NCBI GenBank assembly: GCA_964551035.1
Contig: CAZKBK010000027.1
Coordinates: 1 to 64,000, forward strand
Reading direction: 5' to 3'
Length of the DNA stretch: 64,000 bases
Origin: Chryseosolibacter sp964551035
GTDB taxonomy: Bacteria; Bacteroidota; Bacteroidia; Cytophagales; Cyclobacteriaceae
Part shown: in pieces, positions 38,764 to 46,735 of the stretch
Layout: each line of letters begins with the position of its first letter
How positions within the stretch are numbered: the first letter of the stretch is position 1
Notes under the pieces: model-generated
Told to the model about the DNA's origin: nothing
Databases searched by the model: none
The model's input: the letters and a program-made list of their open reading frames with translations, nothing else
Program-made: the position numbers and the translations under genes

Positions 38764-40011
38764 TCAATATTCATCATCTGGCGTGACAGGTTGTGTCAAA
38801 TCGGTTGCCTGCCCTGGCATTTCAACAATTCCTTTAAAAAGATTCAGGTGCATGCGCACGCGGCTGTTGACGCCGATGGTGTTTGCGCGAATGATCTTTT
38901 CACTCCCATGCCTTTGTTTAATATGATCGATGGCCTGATAAAGATTGATGTCGCGTTCCGTGTCATCGAAAAGCCTTATCTGGTAGCTGCCGTGAACGAG
39001 GTCACTCAGTTTTACGCCGATGAGCCTCAGCTTCATCTTTCCGTTATAGGCCTGATCGAAAAGTTGTTGCACTACTTTTAACAAGATGTGGTCCGACGCG
39101 GTGTAAGGGATGCGTACTTGTTTTGTTTCCGTGTCGAAATTGGCGTAGCGGATCTTGGCTGTGACGCAGGCGGCGAGTTTCTCCTGCTTTCGGAGGGTGA
39201 AGGCGATCTTCTCTACCATGGCGACGAGCATTGCCTTGATGCGCGCGGGGTCCGAGATGTCGTGCTCGAAGGTGCATTCCGTGGATATGGACTTTTGTTC
39301 GCGATGCGGAATAACCGGAGACAGGTCGATCGCCCGTGCCTTGTTCCACAGGGACATCCCGTATTTTCCAAAGTGGTTGATCAGAGCGGGCAGGGGGAAC
39401 GCCCTGAGGTCACGGACTGTGCGCAAGCCGAGGCGCTGCAGGGCAGCGGTCATTTGTTTTCCGACCATAGGAAGTTTTTCAACCGCCAGCGGCGCAAAGA
39501 ATGCTTCTTCGGTCCCCGCCGCGATGCATGCCTCAGCGTTCGGCTTGAACTCTCCCGTCACCACCTTGGAGACCAGCTTGTTCACCGACATCCCGAGCGA
39601 GATGGGCAACCTGGTTTCACGCATAATCCGCGCCCGCAGCTGAGTGGCCCACCGGAAGGCTCCGAAGTAGCGGTCCATGCCACTCGCATCGATGTAAAAT
39701 TCATCGATCGAGGCCTTTTCAAAAAGTGGCGCCGCATCGGCGATGATTTGCGTCACTTCCTGCGACGCCTTGCTATACGCTTCGATATCACCGCGGATAA
39801 TCGTAGCGACGGGACAAAGGCGCATCGCGCGGTACATCGGCATGGCGGAGTGGACACCATACCGGCGTGCTTCGTAGCTGCACGCAGCCACGACTCCCCG
39901 GCGGCTGCTTCCACCAATAAGGACGGGTTTTCCCTTCAGGCTGGAATCCCTCCGGCATTCCACCGCCACAAAAAAAGCGTCGAGGTCAAGATGGATGATG
40001 TTTCGTTCCAC
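38764..40011 (-). CDS. dinB: DNA polymerase IV (Y family)
   Basis: This 415-residue translesion polymerase has catalytic carboxylates in HLDLDAFFVAVE (Asp9) and SIDEFYID (Asp103, Glu104). The fingers region carries SYEARRYGVHSAMPMYRA; helix-hairpin-helix contacts follow in VEKLPMVGKQMTAALQRLG. The C-terminal little-finger domain is present (about 235-350). The C-terminus past 360 is polar and does not show an obvious beta-clamp peptide. Probably the first gene of dinB-2H-recQ. It is divergent from a LexA-like XRE/S24 repressor; the intervening region holds paired palindromes close to its start. Confidence 0.94.
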   Translation of the reverse strand: MERNIIHLDLDAFFVAVECRRDSSLKGKPVLIGGSSRRGVVAACSYEARRYGVHSAMPMYRAMRLCPVATIIRGDIEAYSKASQEVTQIIADAAPLFEKASIDEFYIDASGMDRYFGAFRWATQLRARIMRETRLPISLGMSVNKLVSKVVTGEFKPNAEACIAAGTEEAFFAPLAVEKLPMVGKQMTAALQRLGLRTVRDLRAFPLPALINHFGKYGMSLWNKARAIDLSPVIPHREQKSISTECTFEHDISDPARIKAMLVAMVEKIAFTLRKQEKLAACVTAKIRYANFDTETKQVRIPYTASDHILLKVVQQLFDQAYNGKMKLRLIGVKLSDLVHGSYQIRLFDDTERDINLYQAIDHIKQRHGSEKIIRANTIGVNSRVRMHLNLFKGIVEMPGQATDLTQPVTPDDEY

Positions 40012-40023
40012 GATTCGAAATAA

Positions 40024-40069
40024 CTAAAAATATTAGTAAATACTTGCATAGACAGCCTAAATATTTTAG
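40024..40069. promoter_or_regulatory. Paired palindromic operators between dinB and the S24 repressor
   Basis: CTAAAAATATTAG (40024-40036) and CTAAATATTTTAG (40057-40069) are each near-palindromes. The reverse complement of one is almost the other, and their starts are 33 bases apart, about three helical turns. The first ends 13 bases upstream of the dinB ATG. An AGTA-AA-TACT half-palindrome lies between them. This is the layout expected for cooperative binding of a dimeric repressor over the dinB promoter. Confidence 0.6.
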
Positions 40070-40129
40070 TTTTACCTCGCTGTTGCCATAGCACCGAGCC
40101 GCTTTTAGCGGCCGGCGTTTTTGTTCAAT

Positions 40130-40137
40130 TACTTTTG
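40130..40137 (+). promoter_or_regulatory. Candidate -7 promoter box of the S24 repressor gene
   Basis: TACTTTTG matches TAnnTTTG fully; it is followed by a 67-base leader. A perfect 6-bp hairpin (GCCGCT-TTT-AGCGGC, 40098-40112) lies just upstream. Confidence 0.4.
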
Positions 40138-40204
40138 TGATGGTTCCGCATGATTATCTTGCGGAACATCACACGGTAATTTTTTGACGGCAAACCAGCT
40201 CCAG

Positions 40205-40990
40205 ATGGCTATTGTAAACAAGAACCTTAAATTTCTGCGTGTCCAGAATGGGCTGACGCAGAAGCAACTCGCAGAGCGAATCGGCCTGAAGCAGGCGGCG
40301 GTGGGCGCATATGAAGAAGAGCGCGCCACACCTCCATTGGCAACCTTGACGGAGATTTCCGCTATTTTTTCGGTTTCCCTCGACAATCTGGTGAACCGCG
40401 ACCTGAGCCAGTTGCCGCAGAAAGAGTGGAAGACGCGCGGCGCGGGACGTGGTAGAGAGATCCTCGCCATCACCGTTGACCCGAACAACCGCGAGAACGT
40501 CGAATTGGTGACCCAAAAGGCCTCGGCAGGATACCTGTCCGGCTATCAGGATCCGGAGTTTGTGAAAGACCTGCCCAAGATCAGTATCCCCGTCCTCCCG
40601 AGAAATAAAACCTACCGTGCCTTTGAGATCAGGGGTGAGTCCATGTTACCCGTACAGCCCGGGGCCATCGTGTTCGGTGAATACACCGACCGGATCGATG
40701 CCATCAAAAATGGGAAACTCTATGTCCTGGTCACCCGTGCGGATGGCATTGTGTTCAAGCGCGTGTTTCGTTTCCCCGATCAAAAGAACAGCCTTCTGCT
40801 GGTGTCCGACAACCGCGACTACGAACCGTTCAAGATCGACGCAGAAGACATCCTGGAAGTCTGGAGCGCGTCTGCTTTTTTTTCGAAAGAGTTTCCGGAC
40901 AACGCGGCCATTACTCCGCTCGCTGACCGGCTCGCCCTCCAACTCATGCAACTGCAAACGGAAAAGCAGAAGCGCAAAACCCGGAATTAG
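40205..40990 (+). CDS. XRE/S24 (LexA-like) self-cleaving transcriptional repressor
   Basis: This 261-residue protein has an XRE helix-turn-helix at about 7-62 (LKFLRVQNGLTQKQLAERIGLKQAAVGAYEEERATPPLATL), then a linker and an S24 peptidase domain. The self-cleavage apparatus appears complete: an Ala108-Gly109 bond (ASAGYLSG), nucleophile Ser146 (RGESMLP) and Lys185 (GIVFKRV). By analogy with LexA/CI, RecA-DNA filaments would trigger cleavage and derepression. Such repressors replace LexA in some Bacteroidota. Its divergent neighbour is dinB. I chose the ATG at 40205; a TTG at 40184 would add seven residues. Confidence 0.9.
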   Translation: MAIVNKNLKFLRVQNGLTQKQLAERIGLKQAAVGAYEEERATPPLATLTEISAIFSVSLDNLVNRDLSQLPQKEWKTRGAGRGREILAITVDPNNRENVELVTQKASAGYLSGYQDPEFVKDLPKISIPVLPRNKTYRAFEIRGESMLPVQPGAIVFGEYTDRIDAIKNGKLYVLVTRADGIVFKRVFRFPDQKNSLLLVSDNRDYEPFKIDAEDILEVWSASAFFSKEFPDNAAITPLADRLALQLMQLQTEKQKRKTRN

Positions 40991-41008
40991 CGACGCAGAT
41001 CGCAACCG

Positions 41009-41932
41009 TCACGTGTCGGGATTGAGCCAGTCAATGCCCTTTCGAAGGTATTGCTGCGTTTTCCCTTCCGGGGAATTGCGCTCAGGCGTTTCGTTGTAAA
41101 CCCATTTTGCATCCGGTGGGAGGCTCATAAGGATGGACTCCGTACGCCCGTCTGTTTCAAGTCCGAATTTCGTTCCCCGGTCCCATACAAGGTTGAACTC
41201 CACATAACGGCCGCGCCTGAGGTGCTGCCATCGTTTTTCGCGCGCACTATAGGGAAGGGGGTGGTTCTTTGCCATCAATGCGGTGTAAATGGGTGCGAAT
41301 GCGTTGCCCACGCCCTTAACGAATTCAAAACGGGAAGCCTTTGTGAAACCGGCGTTTTCGGTGAGGTGGTCGAAAAAAATTCCACCTACGCCGCGGGTTT
41401 CGTCGCGGTGACGAAGAAAGAAATAGTCGTCTGCCCACCGTTTGAATTCGGGGTAGTAGGAGGGGTGATGCGTATCGCAGACATCGCGGAGTGTTTCGTG
41501 AAAGCGCCGCGCATCCTCAAGGTTTACGTAGTGGGGCGTGAGGTCGATGCCGCCGCCAAACCACCATGTACCGTTTGATAGTTCGAAGTAGCGGACATTC
41601 ATATGGATAATGGGCACCATCGGGCTGTGGGGATGCAGGACAATAGAGACGCCAGTGGCAAAAAAATCGGGGATGCCATGTGACGCATCCACCTGCAAGG
41701 TCTTTAGCGTTTGGGGCGGTGTTTTACCCCATACGGCCGAAAAATTCACACCGCCTTTTTCAATCACCGCGCCGTCGGCGAGCACGCGTGAAACGCCGCC
41801 ACCGCCACCCTCGCGTTCCCATTCGTCGCTGATGAAACGCCCTCGGCCGTCTGCTGCTTCCAACTGTTGACAAATGCTGCGCTGGAGGTCCGTAAACCAC
41901 CGCCTGATATCGTCCTTTGATGGATCTGTCAT
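41009..41932 (-). CDS. hemF: Oxygen-dependent coproporphyrinogen III oxidase
   Basis: This 307-residue haem-biosynthesis enzyme oxidatively decarboxylates coproporphyrinogen III to protoporphyrinogen IX. Signature blocks are intact: FSAVWGKTPPQT-like start region, GVSIVLHPHSPMVPIIHMNVRYFE, WWFGGGIDLTPHY, DYFFLRHRDETRGVGGIFFDHL and RGRYVEFNLVWDRGTKFGLETDGRTESILMSLPP. I chose the ATG at 41932, where the family homology begins; the frame extends upstream to 42040 without homology. Its presence implies aerobic or microaerobic growth. Divergent from the E1 dehydrogenase gene. Confidence 0.96.
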   Translation of the reverse strand: MTDPSKDDIRRWFTDLQRSICQQLEAADGRGRFISDEWEREGGGGGVSRVLADGAVIEKGGVNFSAVWGKTPPQTLKTLQVDASHGIPDFFATGVSIVLHPHSPMVPIIHMNVRYFELSNGTWWFGGGIDLTPHYVNLEDARRFHETLRDVCDTHHPSYYPEFKRWADDYFFLRHRDETRGVGGIFFDHLTENAGFTKASRFEFVKGVGNAFAPIYTALMAKNHPLPYSAREKRWQHLRRGRYVEFNLVWDRGTKFGLETDGRTESILMSLPPDAKWVYNETPERNSPEGKTQQYLRKGIDWLNPDT

Positions 41933-42075
41933 GTACGCTGCAAAGATGGAAGGATTGCGGAAAAGACCCAACTTTGACGGCGTCCGACGCGGCCACCGCC
42001 GGTGATATGCGAAGGGCATTTCAATCGTTTGAATAGTCAAAATTGTTATCTTTAAGCCGCATCAAATTTCTGGAA

Positions 42076-44175
42076 ATGGCGATTGCAGAACGTACGAAAC
42101 CGGCGAAGAAGAAACCGCGGCCGGATGTTCCTGTTGAAGTGTTGTTGCGCGCGTACGAGCTCATGTGCACAGCCCGGCGTATGGCGGAAACCTATGATGA
42201 GGAACGGGAGGTATGCAGCAAATACGTGCACAGCACCTCCCGTGGACACGAAGCGATTCAACTTGCGGCGGGGATGCAACTGTCGCCTCACGACTACGCC
42301 GCTCCTTATTATAGAGACGAGTCCATCCTGTTGGGAATCGGGATGGAACCCTATGAACTGATGTTGCAGTTGATGGCGAAACGCGATGACCCCTTCTCTG
42401 GAGGTCGCACCTACTACGGCCACCCTTCGTTACGACGAAAAGGCTTCCCGACTATTCCACATCAGAGTTCGGCGACAGGCATGCAAGCGATACCGGCAAC
42501 GGGAATGGCCCACGGAATCGCCTACCTCGAGTCCCGGGGCCTACTTGATACGGAGGAAAAACCGCTGGTGCTTTGTTCGCTGGGGGATGGTTCTGTTACC
42601 GAGGGGGAAGTGGCCGAGGCGTTCCAGATGGCGGTTCTGAAGAAGCTTCCCATTATCTATCTGGTTCAGGATAACGATTGGGGAATATCAGCCACGGGCA
42701 TCGAAATGCGCGCAATGGATGCCTACGAATATGCGGCAGGCTTTCCGGGTATGGAGCGCATGGCCGTGGATGGATCCGATTTCATTGACGCATGGCTTGG
42801 TTTGAAAAAAGCCATCGACTTTGTACGGCGGAAGCGCGGCCCCATGCTGGTTCACGCAAAGTGTCCGCTCCTCGGACACCACACCTCAGGTGTACGCCGG
42901 GAATGGTATCGCGGTGATAACCTCGAGGAACACCGGAAGCTTGACCCGATCGACAGGCTTGCAGCCTATTTGCTTGAACACGGTGAAACGGAAGAGACGT
43001 TGAAAGCAGCGGAACAAGTGGCCAAAGCACGCGTTGCCGCTGATTTCACGCGCGCCGTCGAATCGCCGGACCCCGACGCCGGCGATTTTGACAGTCACGA
43101 GTTCGCCCCCACGCCGATTACGCGCGAGCAGGGTACCCGGGCACCGAAAGATGGAGAGAAGGTGGTCATGGTTGACGCGGCCCTGCACGCTGTAGAGGAG
43201 ATATTGAAGAGCCACCCCGAAGCGCTCTTCTATGGTCAGGATGTCGGTCGCAGACTCGGCGGTGTTTTCCGCGAAGCCGCCACCCTCGCGGAGAAATACG
43301 GCGACGAACGCGTTTTCAATACGCCCATCCAGGAAGCCTACATCGTAGGCTCCACCGCCGGGATGTCGGCTGTCGGCGCAAAACCGATTGTCGAAATCCA
43401 GTTCGCGGATTATATCTGGCCAGGCATCAATCAATTGGTGGAAGAACTTTCGAAAAGCTGTTACCTGTCCAGGGGAAAATTTCCCGTGCAGTCCCTTATT
43501 CGCGTGCCCGTTGGCGCCTATGGCGGGGGTGGCCCGTACCACTCGGGAAGCATCGAGTCTACCCTGTTGACGATTCGCGGCATCAAGGTCGTTTATCCTT
43601 CGAACGCGGCCGACATGAAAGGGTTGTTGAAAGCGTCGTTTTATGATCCCAACCCGGTTGTGCTCCTTGAACACAAAGGCTTGTACTGGTCAAAAGTGCC
43701 GGGTACCCAGGACGCGAAGACCGTCGAGCCCGACGCGGACTACATCATTCCTCTCGGAAAGGCAAATACAGTGATCACCGCTGAGGAAGGAAAAGTTGCC
43801 GCGGGCGAGTCGGTAGTCATCATTACGTATGGGATGGGCGTCTATTGGGCGAAGGATGCCGCGACCGCCTTTCCCGGTCAGGTTGAGGTCATCGACTTGC
43901 GCAGTTTGAATCCCCTCGATTTTGAAGCCGTCACCGCTGCCGTGAAGCGACATGGGCGGGCCTTTGTGTTGACCGAGGAACCTTTGCTGAATTCATTCGC
44001 GGAATCGCTCGCCGGGCGTATCTCACGCCACTGCTTTACATTCCTTGACGCTCCCGTGTTCACGCTGGGCGCAGCTAACCTCCCCGCTGTCCCCCTGAAC
44101 GTCGGGCTGGAACAGCGCATGCTTCCGTCGGCGGCTAAAGTGCGCGACGCCATCTCCGAACTCCTGGGCTTTTAG
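42076..44175 (+). CDS. 2-oxoacid dehydrogenase E1 component, alpha-beta fusion
   Basis: This 699-residue thiamine-diphosphate enzyme, probably of the branched-chain 2-oxoacid or related dehydrogenase complex, has both E1 chains in one polypeptide. The alpha part (about 1-340) has the TPP motif GDGSVTEGEVAEAFQ...LVQDN and the YRDES and SATGMQAIPATG blocks. A linker of about 40 acidic residues follows, then the beta part (about 365-699) with GQDVGRRLGGVFREA, FNTPIQEAYIVGSTAGMS, EIQFADYIWPGINQLVEE and PVGAYGGGGPYHS. Such fusions are common in Bacteroidota. The ATG at 42076 is preferred over a TTG at 42043, which would lie over a TATCTTTA promoter-like box. No E2 or E3 gene is nearby. Confidence 0.93.
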   Translation: MAIAERTKPAKKKPRPDVPVEVLLRAYELMCTARRMAETYDEEREVCSKYVHSTSRGHEAIQLAAGMQLSPHDYAAPYYRDESILLGIGMEPYELMLQLMAKRDDPFSGGRTYYGHPSLRRKGFPTIPHQSSATGMQAIPATGMAHGIAYLESRGLLDTEEKPLVLCSLGDGSVTEGEVAEAFQMAVLKKLPIIYLVQDNDWGISATGIEMRAMDAYEYAAGFPGMERMAVDGSDFIDAWLGLKKAIDFVRRKRGPMLVHAKCPLLGHHTSGVRREWYRGDNLEEHRKLDPIDRLAAYLLEHGETEETLKAAEQVAKARVAADFTRAVESPDPDAGDFDSHEFAPTPITREQGTRAPKDGEKVVMVDAALHAVEEILKSHPEALFYGQDVGRRLGGVFREAATLAEKYGDERVFNTPIQEAYIVGSTAGMSAVGAKPIVEIQFADYIWPGINQLVEELSKSCYLSRGKFPVQSLIRVPVGAYGGGGPYHSGSIESTLLTIRGIKVVYPSNAADMKGLLKASFYDPNPVVLLEHKGLYWSKVPGTQDAKTVEPDADYIIPLGKANTVITAEEGKVAAGESVVIITYGMGVYWAKDAATAFPGQVEVIDLRSLNPLDFEAVTAAVKRHGRAFVLTEEPLLNSFAESLAGRISRHCFTFLDAPVFTLGAANLPAVPLNVGLEQRMLPSAAKVRDAISELLGF

Positions 44176-44329
44176 ACGGAGCGTCGCCAGGCTTCGCCCA
44201 TCACCTGGCAACAATCGTAATTGACGCTTCGATTGTGGGCGCGGTATGTCGCTAACGCTACCAACTTTTAAATAAATAGAGTAATTTGCTGAATGCAGGA
44301 TTTTGATTAAACTCCCACTATAGAACGCA

Positions 44330-46606
44330 ATGGGTCACTTACCAGATCTGATTCATGATTTGGCGCTTATTCTCGTCAGCGCTGCCGTAGTCACCTTGAT
44401 CTTCAAGCGGATCAAACAGCCTGTCGTTCTTGGATATATTATTGCCGGTTTTCTCGTTGGTCCCCACGTTGATTTTATTCCCACCGTTGCCGATTCTGCA
44501 AATATCGACACCCTTGCCGAGATCGGCGTGATCTTCCTGCTCTTTAGCCTGGGTTTGGAATTCAGTTTCAAAAAACTCGTTCGGGTGGGAGGGGCCGCGT
44601 CGATCACGGCGTTGGTCGAAATCCTTTTTATCACCGTGGCGGGTTATTTCGTCGGCCGCTGGATGGAATGGTCGATCATGGACAGCCTCTTCCTTGGAGG
44701 AATGCTTGCCAGCTCCTCGACAACGATCATCATCAAGGCCTTTGATGAACTGGGGGTCAAGACCAAACAATATGCGCGCATTGTTTTTGGTGTGCTGGTT
44801 GTTGAGGACATCGTCGTCATTCTGTTGATGGTGTTGCTTTCGACGATTGCCGTTACACAGGCGTTCGAGGGAACCGAGATCCTGCTCACGATACTGAAGC
44901 TTGTTTTCTTTCTGGCCCTGTGGTTTCTGGGGGGTATATTCTTGCTTCCCACCTTTCTCAAACGTTCGAAGGCGCTGTTGAATGACGAGACACTGCTGGT
45001 ACTGGTGATTGGCTTGTGCCTTGGAATGGTTGTGCTTGCGACGCAGGCCGGATTTTCCGCAGAGTTGGGAGCCTTCGTGATGGGCTCGATCATCGCTGAA
45101 ACGACCAAGGCGGAGAAAGTCGAACACCTGATCCAGCCTGTCAGGGACCTTTTCGGAAGTGTGTTCTTTGTTTCCGTGGGAATGATGATCGACCCGAAGG
45201 CCTTTATCGAATACGGCATTCCCGTGATGGCCGTCACGTTGCTGACCCTGTTTGGAAAGCTTTTCAGCACGACGCTTGGAGCGTTGTTATCGGGTCAGCC
45301 GCTCAAACAATCGGTTCAGGTGGGTATGAGCATGGCACAGATCGGGGAGTTCGCGTTCATTGTCGCAACACTCGGGCTTTCACTGGGTGTGATCTCTGAC
45401 TTTTTGTTTCCGGTGGCCGTGGGGGCATCCGCGATCACGACGTTTACAACACCCTACATGATCCAGTCGTCGGAGTCGGTCTATAAATTTCTCGAAAGAG
45501 TTATCCCTTCGCGGTGGGTGAAGAACATCAATGCCTATTCCTCGAGCACGCAGAACATCCAGGCGGAAAGCGAATGGAAGACGGTGTTGAAGTCGTACGT
45601 AAACATCATTGTCACGAACAGTGTCCTGCTGATCGCGCTCATGCTGTTGTCGTCTAATGTGTTGATGCCATTCCTGGAAAAGACCTTTGGTGATCCCACC
45701 GTCCGCAGCGTGGTTGCCCTGCTCCTGACCGTGGTGCTGGCTTATCCTTTCTTGTGGGCATTGATGGCCAAACGACCCAACAACATGGCCTATCGGGAAA
45801 TGTGGCTTGAGAAACGCTACAACCGGGGACCCTTGGTGCTGATCGAGGCGTTGCGTGTAGGCATCGGGATAGTGCTCGTGAGCATTTGGGTGTTCCGGCT
45901 GTTCTCGACCCAACTGGCCATTCTCGTTGCCGTTCCCTTCATTGTGCTGGTCACATTTCTGTTCAAGAAACGGATTCAACTTTTTTACCAGCGGATCGAA
46001 CAACGGTTTCTCACCAACCTGAATGCGCGGGAGACGTCGAACGCCGGCGACAGGCTGACGGAGAATGTGTCAAAAGCAACAGCGCGGTTTCAAACCGACC
46101 TCGGGCCGTGGGACGCGCATATCATTGAATTGGAAGCCGGCCCCGAGGCGGATTTTGTTGGCAAGACGCTCAAGACGCTTGCCTGGCGAGAGAAATTCGG
46201 CATTAACATCGTTTACATCCGCCGTGGTGAAAAACTCATTCACGCGCCCGGCCGCCACGACACCCTTTTGCCCTTTGACAGGGTGGGCATCATTGCCACC
46301 GATGAACAGGCCCACGCCTTCAAGCCCGTCTTTGACGCAACCGAACCCGAGGAAGACCTCAATGCGCTGGATATCAATGATATCACTTTGCAGAAAATCG
46401 TTGTTAATGAGCACACACGGCTGAAAGGCCGGGACATCCGGAACTCCGGGATTCGCGAGCGGACGAATGGCCTGGTAATCGGTATCGAACGCAACGAGAA
46501 ACGAATCCTCAATCCCGACTCGAGAACAATATTCGAGTGGGATGACGTGGTCTGGGTTGTCGGCGACCGGAAGAAGATTCAAAAACTTATTGAGGGGGAA
46601 AGCTGA
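44330..46606 (+). CDS. CPA2 monovalent cation:proton antiporter, KefB-like, with TrkA-C domain
   Basis: This 758-residue protein begins with the CPA2 fold: GYIIAGFLVGPH, IGVIFLLFSLGLEFS, SSSTTIIIKAFDELG, GVLVVEDIVVI and AELGAFVMGSIIAET, over 11-12 membrane spans to about residue 390. A second membrane segment block follows near 425-560 (four or five helices), unlike classical KefB, where a soluble KTN domain would come directly. The C-terminal 100 residues form a TrkA-C/RCK-C-like domain (LKGRDIRNSGIRERTNGLVIGIERNEKRILNPDSRTIFEWDDVVWVVGDRKKI). Predicted to exchange K+ or Na+ for protons. Confidence 0.9.
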   Translation: MGHLPDLIHDLALILVSAAVVTLIFKRIKQPVVLGYIIAGFLVGPHVDFIPTVADSANIDTLAEIGVIFLLFSLGLEFSFKKLVRVGGAASITALVEILFITVAGYFVGRWMEWSIMDSLFLGGMLASSSTTIIIKAFDELGVKTKQYARIVFGVLVVEDIVVILLMVLLSTIAVTQAFEGTEILLTILKLVFFLALWFLGGIFLLPTFLKRSKALLNDETLLVLVIGLCLGMVVLATQAGFSAELGAFVMGSIIAETTKAEKVEHLIQPVRDLFGSVFFVSVGMMIDPKAFIEYGIPVMAVTLLTLFGKLFSTTLGALLSGQPLKQSVQVGMSMAQIGEFAFIVATLGLSLGVISDFLFPVAVGASAITTFTTPYMIQSSESVYKFLERVIPSRWVKNINAYSSSTQNIQAESEWKTVLKSYVNIIVTNSVLLIALMLLSSNVLMPFLEKTFGDPTVRSVVALLLTVVLAYPFLWALMAKRPNNMAYREMWLEKRYNRGPLVLIEALRVGIGIVLVSIWVFRLFSTQLAILVAVPFIVLVTFLFKKRIQLFYQRIEQRFLTNLNARETSNAGDRLTENVSKATARFQTDLGPWDAHIIELEAGPEADFVGKTLKTLAWREKFGINIVYIRRGEKLIHAPGRHDTLLPFDRVGIIATDEQAHAFKPVFDATEPEEDLNALDINDITLQKIVVNEHTRLKGRDIRNSGIRERTNGLVIGIERNEKRILNPDSRTIFEWDDVVWVVGDRKKIQKLIEGES

Positions 46607-46705
46607 CTTGATCTCCTGCCATCCATGCGTATCTTGCTGATGCCGATACCCCGGTGTCATGTTACCACTGTTCACTTTTCAGGATGGAGTTGCGCGCAAA
46701 AGGCG

Positions 46706-46713
46706 TAACTTTA
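46706..46713 (+). promoter_or_regulatory. Candidate -7 promoter box of the GH3 fusion gene
   Basis: TAACTTTA, the same box as at 1026-1033, ends 22 bases before the ATG at 46736. This argues against the TTG at 46715 as the start. Confidence 0.4.
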
Positions 46714-46735
46714 CTTGAAACGTTATGCTTACCTC

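Noticed and set aside
39088..40023. 311-residue plus-strand open frame
   Set aside because: It lies opposite dinB, whose catalytic motifs are intact; the antisense product has no recognisable features.
42886..43674. 262-residue minus-strand frame opposite the E1 dehydrogenase
   Set aside because: Antisense to a well-conserved enzyme with complete thiamine motifs; no independent support.
44185..44216. Hairpin GCCAGG/CCTGGC after the E1 gene as a terminator
   Set aside because: Only 6 bp with a 12-base loop and no T tract on either side.
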